Assembly (NCBI RefSeq): GCF_964656455.1
Contig: NC_135716.1
Location: 77,352,484-77,416,483 of the forward strand
Direction: 5' to 3'
DNA: 64,000 nucleotides
Origin: Halichoerus grypus
Lineage: Eukaryota > Chordata > Mammalia > Carnivora > Phocidae
The translations under genes and the position numbers were made by a program. The notes below the pieces were generated by a model. It was not told the DNA's origin. It ran no database searches and saw only the letters and a program-made list of their open reading frames with translations. Below are positions 24,504 through 36,995 of this stretch, one piece after another (the stretch's first letter is position 1; each line of letters opens with the position of its first letter).

Positions 24504-25644
24504 AGTTCTTTTTTTTTTTTTTTTTAAAGATTTTATTTATTTATTTGACAGAGAGACACAGCAGGAGAGGGAACACAAGCAGGGGGAGTGGGAGAGGGAG
24601 AAGCAGGCCTCCCGCTGAGCAGGGAGCCCGATGCGGGGCTCGATCCCAGGACCCTGGTATCATGACCTGAGCCGAAGGCAGACGCCCAACGCCTGAGCCA
24701 CCCAGGCGCCCCTATAAGTTCTTTATAGGTTTGGATACTAGCCCTTTATCTGATATGTCATTTGCAAATACTTCTCCATTATGTCAGTTGTCTTTTGTTT
24801 TTTTTTGACTGTTTCCTTTGCTTTGCAAAAGCTTTTTATCTTGATGAAGTCCCAATAATTCATTTTTGTCCTTGCTTCCCTTGCCTTTGGCGATGTTTCT
24901 AGCAAGAAGTTGCTGCAGCTGAGGTCGAAGAGGTTGCTGCCTGTGTTCTCCTCTAGGATTTTGATGGACTCCTGTCTCACATTTAGGTCTTTCAACCATT
25001 TTGAGTCTATTTTTGTGTGTGGTGTAAAGAAATGGTCCAGTTTCATTCTTCTGCATGTGGCTGTCCAATATTCCCAACACCATTTGTTGAAGAGACTGTC
25101 TTTTTTCCATTGGATATTCTTTCCTGCTTTGACAAAGATTAGTTGACCATAGAGTTGAGGGTCCATTTCTGGGCTCTCTATTCTGTTCCATTGATTTATG
25201 CATCTGTTTTTGTGCCAGTACCATACTGCCTTGATGATGACGGCTTTGTAATAGAGCTTGAAGTCTGGAATTGTGGTTCCACCAGCTTTGCTTTTCTTTT
25301 TCAACAGTCCTCTGGCTATTCAGGGTCTTTTCTGGTTCCATACAAATTTTAGGATTATTTGTTCCATTTCTTTGAAAAAAGTTGATGGTATTTTGATAGG
25401 GATTGCATTAAATGTGTAGATTGCTCTAGGTAGCATTGACATCTTCACAATTTGTTCTTCCAATCCATGAGCATGGAACGTTTTTCCCTTTCTTTGTGTC
25501 TTCCTCAATTTCTTTCATGAGTATTTTATAGTTTTCTGAGTGTTATACCCAAACAATGAATCATGGAACATTACATCAAAAACTAATTATGTAATGTATG
25601 GTGATTAACATAACATAATAAAATAAAATTAAAAAAAAAACCCC
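24504..25644 (-). mobile_element. 5'-inverted (twin-primed) L1 insertion
   Basis: Positions 24504-25533 are L1 ORF2 in reverse orientation. A minus-strand frame at 24738-25304 is open for 188 codons with [18 protein letters not shown] and [15 protein letters not shown]. At about 25534-25540 the sequence switches to sense L1 3' UTR (GTGTTATACCCAAACAATG…) and a poly-A tail. Target-site duplications AAAACTATTATA flank the whole at 24492-24503 and 25645-25656. A Can-SINE is nested near the left end. Confidence 0.9.
24512..24712 (-). mobile_element. Can-SINE, minus strand, nested in L1
   Basis: T-run, AAAGATTTTATTTATTTATTT, …GCTGAGCAGGGAGCCCGATG…, ending GAGCCACCCAGGCGCCCC. The body is close to the presumed young consensus. 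Perfect target-site duplications TATAAGTTCTTT lie at 24500-24511 and 24713-24724. Confidence 0.97.
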
Positions 25645-26199
25645 AAAACTATTATATATCTTTATTACTGTAAAAACTTGAACCAGGTGAGCACTTTAAA
25701 ATTTCATAAAATTTGAAGTAAGGAAAGAAGGAGGAACTAATAGAAATATGATATTGAGATAGTCACAATTGTTCAGTGTCAGTGTGTACTATGTGTTTAT
25801 ATGTCTCTCTATATATTACTAATGTTTTATTCACCCTCATCAAACCTCCAAAATATTGTTATTTTCACTTGTGACAAATAATGATATTAGATCTCAGGGA
25901 GTTTAGGTTATGTGCCAGAAATCACAAATTATACCCAAAGCATACTTTTTTCCCCTGTGGGAAGAGGGATGTACTATATCTAAACCCTGTGCTAAAGAGG
26001 AACAAAATAAAGGTAAAGATTGACATTTTCCTCATGACTCTCAAGGATTTTAGCCATGGACATGGAAGATAAAAATCTAATGAAACATCTATAATGCAAT
26101 TGGATAAATGTTTAATGAATGTGTCATGAGAACATTGTTGCTGGGCATTTAATTTCTGAGTCAGCTTTCCAGAATCACTGGTATGTGTGCCGAACATTG

Positions 26200-26610
26200 T
26201 TTACCTCACCCTCTTTTCCTCCATGCTCTGGCTTTACCTGCAGCCTGCAATTCCTTGAATGCAGTCTGAATTGATGGACAGGTGTCCCCTACCTGTAATG
26301 GCCTTTCCCCATGTCTATCTATTTACCTAGATGCAAATTCCTACTGCCTGCCAAAATACTAATCAAACATTTTAGACTCTGCTTCCCTACTGCTCATCAG
26401 TTGTTCCGTAATCCCACATCTCTAGTGATATTCCCCTCACTAAGTTTTAAATTTCACATAAATTTTTCAGTACCAGATCATAATCCCCTAAAGGTTGGAG
26501 GCATAGCTCCTTTATTTGTGAATTACCACCTTCCAGCTTCATATCAGGCATTCAGCTAGTGCCCAATAAATGTGTTTTGAATATATAGCAATGATTGAAT
26601 AAAAGCACAA
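26200..26610 (+). mobile_element. L2 3' end, plus strand
   Basis: Ends with …AGGTTGGAGGCATAGCTCC…, …TCAGCTAGTGCCCAATAAATG… and …GATTGAATAAA, a sense L2 terminus. The left limit is uncertain. Confidence 0.6.
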
Positions 26611-26892
26611 ATTATGCCTGGGATAGTGAGGAAAGACTACAGAAATCATAATCATGAAATTTTAACTGGGTCTCCCAGGTAGAAAAGTAGCAAGACACCT
26701 CACATGAGGTGGTAACATGAGGAAAATCGTGGGAGAGATTAGTCTGGTAGGTAAGTCCAGTAAACAGGAATGAGGGAATGGGACAGTGGCTGAGGCCATT
26801 CTGAAAATGTAGCTAAGAGTTGTGTTATCAAGCTCATCATAGTGCAGAGCCTCAAGAATTTGTCTGCAGACTGAGCTTAAGAAACTCTGGGC

Positions 26893-26994
26893 ACATGTTG
26901 TGATGAGCACTGGGTGTTATATGTAACTAATGAATCATCAAACACTACATCAAAAACTAATGATGTACTATACAGTAGTTAACTGACCATAAAA

Positions 26995-27033
<39 letters not shown>

Positions 27034-27034
27034 A
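26893..27034 (+). mobile_element. Very short L1 3' end insertion with (AAATA)n tail
   Basis: Only about 100 bp of L1 3' UTR (TGATGAGCACTGGGTGTTAT…, AAAAACTAATGATGTAC) plus an (AATA)n tail. Perfect 14-bp target-site duplications AAGAAACTCTGGGC lie at 26879-26892 and 27035-27048. Confidence 0.92.
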
Positions 27035-27309
27035 AAGAAACTCTGGGCTAGCACCATGCTGTGAAGAATATTGTAAGTGAATTTTATCTTAGGTGTGTGG
27101 AGGAATAATTGGAGCAAGGAAGACTGAAGACTGGGAGCCCAGACGGGAGGCTATGTAGGGGGGTCTCCTGAGGCAAGATGGAAGCCTGGAGACAAACAAG
27201 GTAGTGGGGCTGAGGTACAGGTGGTTTCCAGAAGTGATTTCACCATCAGAACCCAACAAATCAGCTACATCCAATTTCGGTCTAGTCCTGTGAAGATTTG
27301 CCAAGAAAC

Positions 27310-27585
27310 TGAAAGAACATTCAGTCATTCAACCAATACAGTACTCAACATATGCCAAACACTGGTCTGAGATCTACAATACTGGGTTTCTCTGGGGAAT
27401 ACAGTAATGAGCAAAACAAAGTCCTGGTCTCATGCTACCAATATATGACTGGAGAAACAGACAAAAGCAAACACATAGGTAAAGGATTTTAAAATGGAAA
27501 CTACAGTTGAGGAATACTCTTGAGTGAGGTGCCAGCCCAAATGCAAACATTTCAAAGGCAATAAGGAACATTTTCCACATTAGGA
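27310..27585 (-). mobile_element. L2 3' region, minus strand
   Basis: CATTCAGTCATTCAACCAATAC…, GGGGAATACAGTAATGAGC and …AAAGTCCTGGTCTCATGC… follow the reversed L2 3' terminus. Confidence 0.7.
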
Positions 27586-28945
27586 ATAAAAGATTTCAGT
27601 GTGGGTATATAATTTTTCTCCATTTTCCCAGGACAATACTTGTTGTATCTTCAGGTTCTCCACAGAGACATGGAGGGTCTTATCCAGTTGCCTGGGCTCA
27701 AATTGGGGTGACACAATGTATGTGGGCGATGGACATATTTAAGATGATGTCATTTGTTTGAATTATTGCATCTTTGGAGGTTTAGCAACCCAAATTGATT
27801 TGTGTTATCTTCCTTTATCAATCCTATGTATGAGAAAGAATTTAGAATGTACTATTGGAAGGTACAACCTAGAAGATTGGTGTATCACAAATAATTATGT
27901 TATAAATGTTTCAATGGCCAAGTCATGTGAATTTTCATAATATAGTATTAAATCTACCTGATACGGTCTCAATTTTTGCATTTGTAAAGCTTTATCCAGT
28001 GATGTTCCTTACATATGTAGAAATCTGACACTTTGTACTAGATATGAAATTAATGGCTTAAAAAGAAAGGAACAAGGTTATAATTTGGAAATATGTCACA
28101 TTTGCTGACTGAACAATTGAGTCTTCTTTGCAATTTTATTCATTAACTATTTCATACAACTATCATGGCTTTTTCTTCATAACGTTTCCTATCCTATTAT
28201 CTTCTATATGTTAAAAGCTTATTTACTATTCATTTGTTTCTTATGCTTCCAACTAAGATAGAAACAATGTATTCTCAATGCAATGCTAACATACCCAAGA
28301 TTTCACAGCAACAAACTTCCTCAGTGAGAAAAATAGCTCTGTGTTCTTCAATTATTGTAAACTGGTCTATTCATGGTTGACAAAACTTCTGTAATCTGTA
28401 TATGGCTTAAATCCAGAAATAAAGAAATAGAATAAAACCATAGCTATGGGCATAGAAAAAACAATATTCATTTATGGGAAGCTTTGGTCAATGACATTTC
28501 TAGTTCTCTCTGAGGTGTAAATCCCCAGGTGGCAATCAACCATGTCTGGAAACTGGATTTATGGGTCCAAGAGTGTGTTCCAGTCCAAAACATTTAGAGA
28601 ATTATGGAATTTTAGAGTTGACAAGAATCTTGTGGAGCAAACTTAAGTCTAACTTTTACAATGTACACATTTAAAAACTGAATTTGAGCTTCTGAAGCCA
28701 ATCTAAAATAAAAGGAAGCAGGCATATATGCATACAAGTAAAAATGTTGTTCTCCTAAATGTTTGTGAACAAATACATATATAGTAAATTTTTAAGTGTA
28801 CTTCATCTAAAGACTTCTATTGGCTTTTGAGTAACATTTATTATAGTTTCATTTGGTTTCTTTTAGAAAAGTTTTGTTAAAGATATAGTAGTCAAATGCC
28901 ATGCTTGTCTCTAGTGATAAAAAGAAATCAGTGAGGTCATATTGT

Positions 28946-29390
28946 TGTGTGAAGTGTAAGGACCAAGGGCAGGCCGCCCCAAGATGGGTCACTTTGGCAT
29001 GAACATTATTTTGAGTTAAAAGCATTCCAAACCCAGCGGATTCAGAAAAAGCTCTTTACCTACCCCTCAATTGCCTGCTTGTACCAGGAAGAGAGCTATT
29101 GATAGAGATTCCTCTTTACCTAAGAAATGTCAACATAATAGAACAACTTTTATTTTTCAAATGCCTTCTTTTACATTCTTGCTAATGGTCTTTCTCCCCT
29201 TTGTAGCCTCAGACCCCTACCATATAACCATCATGTTGCCTGACTGTCTTTGGAATTTCCATGTCTGTGTGGATTCCCTGTACATACACTATTAAATTTG
29301 ATTTTCTCCTTTAATCTGTCTCATGTCAATTTGATTCTTAGTCCAGCTGGAAGGATCTTGAAGAGTAGAGTAAATTCTTTCTCCCCAACA
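28946..29390 (+). mobile_element. Solo LTR, probably ERV1 class
   Basis: Begins TGTG…, with GGGCAGGCCGCCCCAAGATGG, GTTAAAAGCATTCCAAACCC and a polyadenylation-like ATTAAA near 29291, and ends …CTCCCCAACA. The layout (TG…CA, promoter-free CA-rich start, polyA signal, U5) fits a gammaretrovirus-like LTR. No internal region adjoins it and no target-site duplication was found. It contains no viral gene. Confidence 0.55.
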
Positions 29391-29582
29391 GAACTAAGAA
29401 TAATTTTCTGGTTCTTTGTCTAGCTACTCAGATGTGCACCCTCCGTCTTTGCCCTCAGGTTCATCCCAGCGCAGCTTCTGAAGTGACTTCCACTGAGTAA
29501 GAAAGCATAAGGCTCAGGCTTAAGCACATGAAAGGCTGGCCTCTTGTGCTTTCCTCACTGTTTCCCATCTTCAGTCTTTTTC

Positions 29583-29792
29583 TTTTTTTTTTTTTTTAAA
29601 GATTTTATTTATTCATTTGAGACACAGAGATACGGAGAGAGAGAGAGCATGAGCAGGGGGGAGACAGAGGGAGAGGGAGAAGCAGACTCCCTGCTGAGCA
29701 GAAAGCCCGATGCGGGGCTCGATCCCAGGACCCTGGAATCATGACCTGAGCCGAAGGCAGACACCTAACCATCTGAGCCACCCAGGCGCCCC
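29583..29792 (-). mobile_element. Can-SINE, minus strand
   Basis: T-run, AAAGATTTTATTTATTCATTT, …GCGGGGCTCGATCCCAGGACC…, ending GAGCCACCCAGGCGCCCC. Target-site duplications TTCAGTCTTTTTC lie at 29570-29582 and about 29793-29805. Confidence 0.97.
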
Positions 29793-31789
29793 TTCAGTCT
29801 TTTTCAACTAACCTGACACTTTATGCCAAGGACTAGCTTGGAAGAACATAGCCTAACTTGGCTGAGAGCCCACTTCAGACTTTAGCCTGTATTAATCTCT
29901 CTTTTATCTCAATTTTCACCTGTTAATCTCCTTCTTGGATCCAGGTCCTTAGCATCCTGCTAGCTACAGTCCACTCTGAACAAGCCCCAGATTCCTAATG
30001 TGTCTATGAAATTGATTTCATTTGAGTGAAAACTCTGGAAGCTGAGGGAAAGGTGGGTCTTGTGTGAGGTCATGTAGGCATGCATCCTCCCAAGATTACT
30101 TTTATTTCCTCAGAATCTATCTCACATGTCTCCCTCTTTACATACTACTCTCACAAACAAATCTACACTTTATGGCCAAGATAGGCACATATTGGAATTT
30201 TTCATCCTTTTTGATTTTGATCTTTCCAGTGATTTCTGTCTTCAGCGATTTCTGCCATCTTACTTAGAAATCCCATGGTACACATTATATCAAGTTTATT
30301 CCTTACTTTTGTCTTCACAGTCAGGTGGTTTAGTTTTTGCTCTTCTCTTCAGCATATTTCTTCCCTCTACTGGGTCTAAATTTGTTGCTTTCTTTCCTTC
30401 ACAGCATGAGCTCTGAATTTCTACATTATGCTGCTTTTATCTGAAATACTCTATACTTTTTCCACTTTAAAAGTTTTAGTAGATGTATAAATTGTGCATA
30501 ATACCCCATTTAGGAGATTTTATGGAAGTGATCTCAGAAGGAGCCATCTGACCCAATGAATATTGTCCACTGTGACAATGTCGTAAAATTATGGTGCATG
30601 AAGGAAATGTGAGATCATGTCATTATTAGCTTGGGTTTAAATTCGACTAAAGTATTTTAGCAGGTAACTTGGGTAGGTGACGGAGCATTTAGAACTTGGA
30701 AGAAATATAATAAATGCAGTATGCTGGGGAAGAGGACATCTACTTTTTCCCCTTCTCGTGTTTCTCAAACATTTCTTCTCAAGCTTACTGTATCCTTAAC
30801 AAGGGAGTGTTGCATCTCCATTATAGGCATTTCTCCCCTTTCCTTTGTGCCTTCCCACAGAAAAGGGAGGAGCAAATTTAGTGGGTTGGTGATTGATATT
30901 CCTGAACCAGAGTCACTCTGTGGTGACCCACAGTGATGGCTGGGCCAGCCATGCTCTTTCTGTCCTGTGTGCAGCTGGCCAGCAATCTGGTTGCTAAGTG
31001 GCTTTGGCATGGTCTCCAGTCCTGGGGATATCTGAAAATAAGCTTGAGAAGGAGGACCCTATGATTTAGATTTGGAAGCAGGCAGTAAAAGGCTCTGCTT
31101 TGGCCTCAGGACTAAACCAAGTTGTCCATTCCAGTTTTTCGAAAAAACTCTGTATTGGGAGTCACAGAATGCTGGTACACACTAATAACAGCTTCTCAAT
31201 TGGCTCTTGACCCTCATCTATGTTGTATGAGGGATAGGGGTATGGGTGTAAGCCTTGGCCAAAAAGTCCCTATGCCAAGCCCTTGTCTAAAGTTCTAAAT
31301 CTTATGGATTTTCTCTGCCTCCTGTGCCTTCTACTTCTAATCAGATGCCATGGACATCTGCCACCTGCCAGGAAAGTGCTGGGTATTTTTGTATGATCTG
31401 CAGTCTTCAGCCACCTTCAAATGAGGCATCATTAGCTCCATCTTGCAGAGAAGCGAGTGCTTTTTCCCAATGGCAAAGAGTAAGGGGGCAAGTAAGGAGG
31501 TGAGTACAGGCTCCCATGTCCAAAGCTTGCCGTCTTCCATTGAACCACCCTGTCCCTGTATAAGGCCTATGGTGACTGGTGGGTTTTCTCTTGGGTTGTC
31601 CCCTGCATCACATTACACTTGCTGCCAGTTCATCCCAGGCCCCTCATTTCTTCATTTCTACACCACTATGAAAGCCTCAAGTTTCATCCCTTGTTCTGTT
31701 CCATTGTAATACCTTTGGCCAGATTGTGCCACTAAATTGCAACACTGATATCAATTCCCTACCATTGAACGTTTTAATTACTACCTAAA

Positions 31790-32935
31790 ATAAGTACAAA
31801 TCTATCAGGGAAGACAACCTATCAGGAGAGACAAACCATAAAAATAATAAATAATATATTGTATAGAATTATGTAGGTCTATGGCAAATATTTAAAAATA
31901 TATTTATGTATATGAGCAAAAACAGGGAAGGGAGGGGGCTTAGCAGTGCCAAATTACAGCAGTGGCTGTAATTTGAAACAGGAGGCCTCATTGAGGAGGT
32001 GCATTTGAGTCAAGACTTGAACTCAGGAAGGAAATAGGCTTGTGTATGCCTGAGGGAGGCACAGAGCAGGCAAAGGGACAGCCCTTACAAACACCATAAG
32101 CTAGGAGTGTGCCTGGAATGTCAGAGGGTTAGCTTGGATGCTGATGTGGCCAGAGCAAAGAGACAGGCTCAGTTAGCGCAGGATATTGCAGATCAAAAGA
32201 GTGGATTTGCTTTGTATTGTGAGTGATTTGCTTTTTGTTCTGAGTGAACACTGCAGGGGTTTGAAGAAAGAGGTGGCAGGATTGATCTGACAGGTTTTAA
32301 AATGATTACTGTGACTTCTGCATTTTCTGTCTTCTTTTGACTTCCCTGTTGACAACAGACTTAGGCCAGGAAGGGATAAGCAGGGAGTAGTCAGGAAGCC
32401 CTTGGTATAAACCAGGCCAGAGACAGTGATGCCTCTGTTATACTTTGTAGTAGTCTAGGTTTTACCTGGGTGCACTTCCTATTGAAAATCACCACTTGGA
32501 TGCAGGATTTAGAGAAAGGAAGAAGTCAATGATGTTCTCAAGATTTTTGGCCTAAGCAACTAGAAGAAAGGGCCATCAGCTGAGATGGAGGAGGCTGCGG
32601 GTGGAATGGGTTATGGAGGGATAATCAGGATGGCAGATTTGCACATAAGTTCTAGAAGTCTACTGGACAGCCAAGGTAGCATATGAGGTAGGTAGCGGGC
32701 TTGGAGGCAGGAGTGTGAGAGAGTAGTCTGGCCTGGTTGTGCAGCTCGGCTGTCACTGGCCTACAGAAAGTATTCACAGTCACAAGACTGGAAACAGCAA
32801 AGGGATTGAGAAGGAGCAGCCCTTTAGCAGAAGAAAAACCAGTGTGGAAAGTATATTGAGGAGGAGGGAGTCACCAAGAGGCTCAAATGTTGAAAAGTCA
32901 AATTTCAACACCAGCTCTAGCAGTGACAATACCAA
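31790..32935 (-). mobile_element. Long L2 relic, minus strand
   Basis: Reversed L2 coding region in the family order: …GGCCTCATTGAGGAGGTGC…, …GAGTGTGCCTGGAATGTC…, …GATTACTGTGACTTCTG…, …AGATTTTTGGCCTAAGC…, …AAGTATATTGAGGAGG…. It is more than 1.1 kb long, with a possible small gap near 32340-32400. Confidence 0.75.
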
Positions 32936-33391
32936 TGTACTGAACTTATCTTGCTTGCTGTAGCGACAGTTCAAAATGTGCTCCTCTGTCTTTATTTCAT
33001 ACATTTCTCTGGCATTTCAGAGTTACCTTTGCCTTTTACCTTAAGGAGGAAAATTGAGGGCAAAGAGCCATCTCACTCGCTTTCCTGGCTACCAAGAGAC
33101 TGTCATAAATTGTTCCCAGCCTGTTTCACTGGGTCACTTTCTCACCTCCTGCTTAAAGTGACACCTTTCAATTATGCACTGGTACCATTCAATCCCTTCC
33201 CTCCTCTGTAGGGTCTTCCTTAACTTACTTTAGTTCTCTCCTCTTCTCTGGCACCCTTTTAATTGCTTCTTACCATTTTGTTTTTCCTGGGCTCTGGAGT
33301 ATCTCTTCTACTCTTCAGTCTTTCAGTCTGTACTCCATACAGCATCCAAAGTCACCACCACTCTTCTCTGCTTAAAAATCAAGCCAGGCTT

Positions 33392-33497
33392 TTATCACTA
33401 TATTATACACCTGAAACTAATATAACAGTGTAAAAAAAATTTATGTATATGTATAAGTATATGTATAAGTACATTATAAGTATATGTATATGTATTT
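33392..33497 (+). repeat. L1 3'-end scrap followed by (TATG)n-like repeat
   Basis: TATTATACACCTGAAACTAA is the terminus of many L1 3' ends. It is followed by an A-run and an imperfect TATGTATA/TATAAGTA tandem run. Confidence 0.65.
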
Positions 33498-33534
33498 CCC
33501 TATCTCTGAATCTCTAGCTCAGCATTTATTGACA

Positions 33535-33718
33535 GGAAGGGCCAGGTACTGTTGTGGGGGCTATCCTGTGTTGTAGGATGTGGAGCAACAGTCCTGGCCT
33601 CTTACCGTTGGGTGCCTATAGCAGCCCTACCCCAAGTTGTGACAAACAAAAATCTTCACAGATTGCCAAATATCCCCCAGGGTGGGCAAAAGCACCCTAA
33701 GCTGGAAAACACTGATCT
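33535..33718 (-). mobile_element. MER20 element, minus strand
   Basis: Reversed MER20 order: …GGCTATCCTGTGTTGTAGG…, AACAGTCCTGGCCTCTTACC, GTTGTGACAAACAAAAATC, AGATTGCCAAATATCCCCC. Confidence 0.82.
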
Positions 33719-36044
33719 AGCTCGTATCTCTCTCTAGCTAACTTCCAATCTTTTGTTCAGATTGTTACCAGAATAATGTTTCTAAAATAAAAAAAATTTC
33801 ATTAAGGAATTCCATTTCTTTAAATCTTGTATCCTGATCACTTTTAGGATCAAGTTCAAACTTCCTTGCTGAGCTTCTTGACTTCTGCAGGCACGGATGC
33901 CTCTGTCCAACTACTTCCATTCTGTAAAAGAGCCATGTGCTTTTATGCCTCTGTGCTTCACATATACTTGTCTTTCCACTTCCTAAACTGCCTTTCTTCT
34001 TTTATATCTAGGTAAGTACAGCTTGTCCGTAAAAATTAGTTAACGAATCCTATTTTCTGCACAACTTTTCTTTACCTTTAAATCTGGTTTAGATCCTTCA
34101 TACTCTCATGGCTTTCCTTGCATACATTATCATAATACACAGCCTGTGGTCATTGATTTCTTATCTTTTACCTCTAACCAGACTCAAATCTCTGAGAAGG
34201 TCAAGGATCTTGTCTTACACTACAAAGGAACTCAATAGAGCCTATTAATGTTTTAATATGCTAAAGGATCACAGAGGAGTAAAGTTACTTTTGACATGAA
34301 GTCCTTATTGGAGAAAATACTATTTGAATTGCATCTAAATGGATGAGAAAACATTTTAAACACAGACACTAGTTTTAAAAAAGGGGGATTCAGAGATAGG
34401 GAAATAAAAATTTGGTTAGAGGGTGGTTAGACTCATGTGAGAGATGAGGGAAGTCACAAGTTGGCACTAGATCTTGGGAAACCTTGAATTCTAGCAGAAG
34501 ACAATGGGGGAGATATTAAGGATCCTAATAAGGGACCAGTTTAGTCAACACTTTTTTCTGAAATAGCTATCAGATAATTCAATATGGCAGATTGAAAAGA
34601 AAAGGCTTGGTTTGGAAGGTCCATTTATCTATAGCTATTAGTTCAGGTGAAAAGAAATAAAGACTGGAATTGGATTATACCTAAACTATTTTAGAAACAC
34701 GACTTTTTCCATAAGTATTCTAATTTATGATTGAAAAACTTTTTGAGGAGTCAAGCTTGTACAATATAAATTTTAGCTGGTTTTAACTGTTTAAGAATAA
34801 ATATAATCCTTTGTATAATAGATTTTGGTAGAATACACTATTGACTTCAGCACAGCATCCAAATAAGATACTAGAAAGCTTTTCTCTTGAACCTAATGGA
34901 TTATGGTAATTCAGTCATTTTTTCCTTTAAAATTAGTTAAAATAATTTACTGTGCTCTGAAATGAAGATCTCTATTCAAATGCTTAATTAACTCCTAAAC
35001 TGTATGAATAATTTATTGTTCTAAAAGATCATTCCTACTTGCTATTGTGCAATGAAGCTAGAAAATGCATATTTTAATCTCATCGGATTTGTATGGATAG
35101 TTGGAGTCACAATGGTGCATCCAGCATGCAAAAATTCTTTGGTGAATATGGAGGCAGGGCACAGTAGATCTCCAAGTCAGCTGTCACCTCAGTGTTGCCT
35201 TCTCTGAGGTCTGTTTTATGTGCAGGATTGTTGAGAACTTATTTTAAACATCTCCTCAGTCATCCCAATTCATATTTCCTTAGCTTATGTTTTACATAGA
35301 CACATGCAAAGGGTTCGGTGCATTGAACTTATATTCTTTTTTGATTGTGCAGTTAGGTACAGATAAATATAGTGTTCTTCTTCCCATCTCTGCTCTTACA
35401 TTAGAGTGGGGTTGCCAAGGTGATGGTACAGCACAATGGATTTGTTTTTATGTGGCTCAGTGAGTTCACACTAAAAGCTAAATCAATACCAGCAACTTCT
35501 CTCCCTGAGAACCATTCTTTCTCTGTTATTTTTGTTGTCATTCTCTGGCCACATGTTCTTGTTCTGCATGTTTTATAAAACTTGGGAAGATTTTTGTCCT
35601 CATTTGGGTGGGCTAATTACCTGGGGCTGGCTGTGTAAGTCAATATTTACTCAGGTAAGAGCTGTCAAATATGTTGTCCATGCTCACACAAAAAACCTGT
35701 GATTGTAAAAACATCTCTTTGGAATGAGATTGATTCCGAAAGCCCCAGGAATTTGCTAGATGTCCTTCAGGTTTGTTGCGCCTAATAAGGTTTTAGGAAA
35801 TGCAATTAAACATACATTATTACAGATCTCACAAAAGTCAGGGTTAATGTCAAAATTTGTTGTGATTCTTCCCCAAGAAAATGCTGTGCCCTTTAGGATG
35901 CTGAGCCAATATTAATACAGAAAGTTTTCATTAAGATTCATAAGCCCATCTTTTGTTTCATATACCATAGAATGTGCTAAGGGTACAATGTTTTAGCTTT
36001 TTCTTTGCAAAGGCAATGACTGTGTAAAGATACTGGCTGGTCAT

Positions 36045-36995
36045 TTGTTCTTTCAGTGATCAACTATATATTGAGTATCTATCTATCCATTAAGCCTGTG
36101 CTAGGAAACTGGGATTTTTGGAAATGAACTTAAACCCCGTATGGTCTCTGTCTTCATGGAACTTAAGAGTCTAGTTAGGGAAGATAGACATGGTTCGAAC
36201 AACCACTCAAACTAGTATAAAATTGCAACTATGCAGTGCAATGAAAGGCTTAATAGGGGATTTGACAAGGAGCTCAGGAAAGGCTTCCTGAAGGAAATAA
36301 CACAGTTGAGATCTAAACACCAAGTAGGAATTCAAGCAAAATGAGGAGGGGAAGGTTATCAGGCTGAGAAGACAACTGCATGAAGACCCCTGTGGGCAAG
36401 AGTATGGCAAATATAAGAGCCTGGGAGAAGGCAAGAGTGCTGGGATTGAGGTGGTGAAGGAGAACAAGATAAAAGGGGAGGCTGGAAAAACATTTTCAGG
36501 TAAGATCATGAAGGGACTTGGCTTTGTAGAGAACTTTATCTTTGTTCTTATACAAATTGAAAACATTTAAGGGTTTTAATACTTCCTATATTGCAGTACC
36601 TAAGGGCATGCCTTGGTCCAGTGCAGAGGTAGTGGAAAAAGGAGGATGGAATAAATTCAAGAGATATTTAGAAGGTAAAGTCAAAAGAATTTGGAGTTGG
36701 ATAGGATATAGGGAGTGAGGGAGGAAGACTCATTGCTAGTTTTCTGACTTCACACATTGGTATGTAATGGTTCCATTGAGACAGGCAACAGCACAGGAGA
36801 GCAGGTATGGTGGAGGGAAATTATGAGCTGGGCCTCAGGCATACTGGGTTTGAGATACCTTTGTGACATCCAGAGGATATGTAAGAAGCTAGATGTATGA
36901 ATCTAGGTCTTAGAGGTACATCTGAAGATGTAATTTGTAAGCCTTCTAGGTAGAGATGATTGGAGTCATCGGTGTAGATGAAATCATCTAGGGAG
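36045..36995 (-). mobile_element. Long L2 relic, minus strand
   Basis: Reversed L2 from near the 3' terminus (ATTGAGTATCTATCTATCC…, …TCTGTCTTCATGGAACTTAAG…) through the coding part (…AGGAAAGGCTTCCTGAAGG…, …GAAGGGACTTGGCTTTG…, …ATTGGAGTCATCGGTGTAG…). Confidence 0.75.

Larger units (their letters stand above)
33310..34215 (+). mobile_element. L2 relic, plus strand, interrupted
   Basis: Sense L2 fragments (…CACTCTTCTCTGCTTAAAAATC…; then after the interruption …CAGAATAATGTTTCTAAAAT…, …GGATCAAGTTCAAACTTCC…, …TCTGAGAAGGTCAAGGATC…). A short L1-like tail with a TATG repeat (33392-33497) and a MER20 (33535-33718) separate the halves. Confidence 0.65.

Noticed and set aside
24738..25341. Overlapping 188- and 185-codon minus-strand frames
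   Set aside because: Both lie in the inverted L1 ORF2 segment. The 188-codon frame is ORF2 itself and the other is its shadow.
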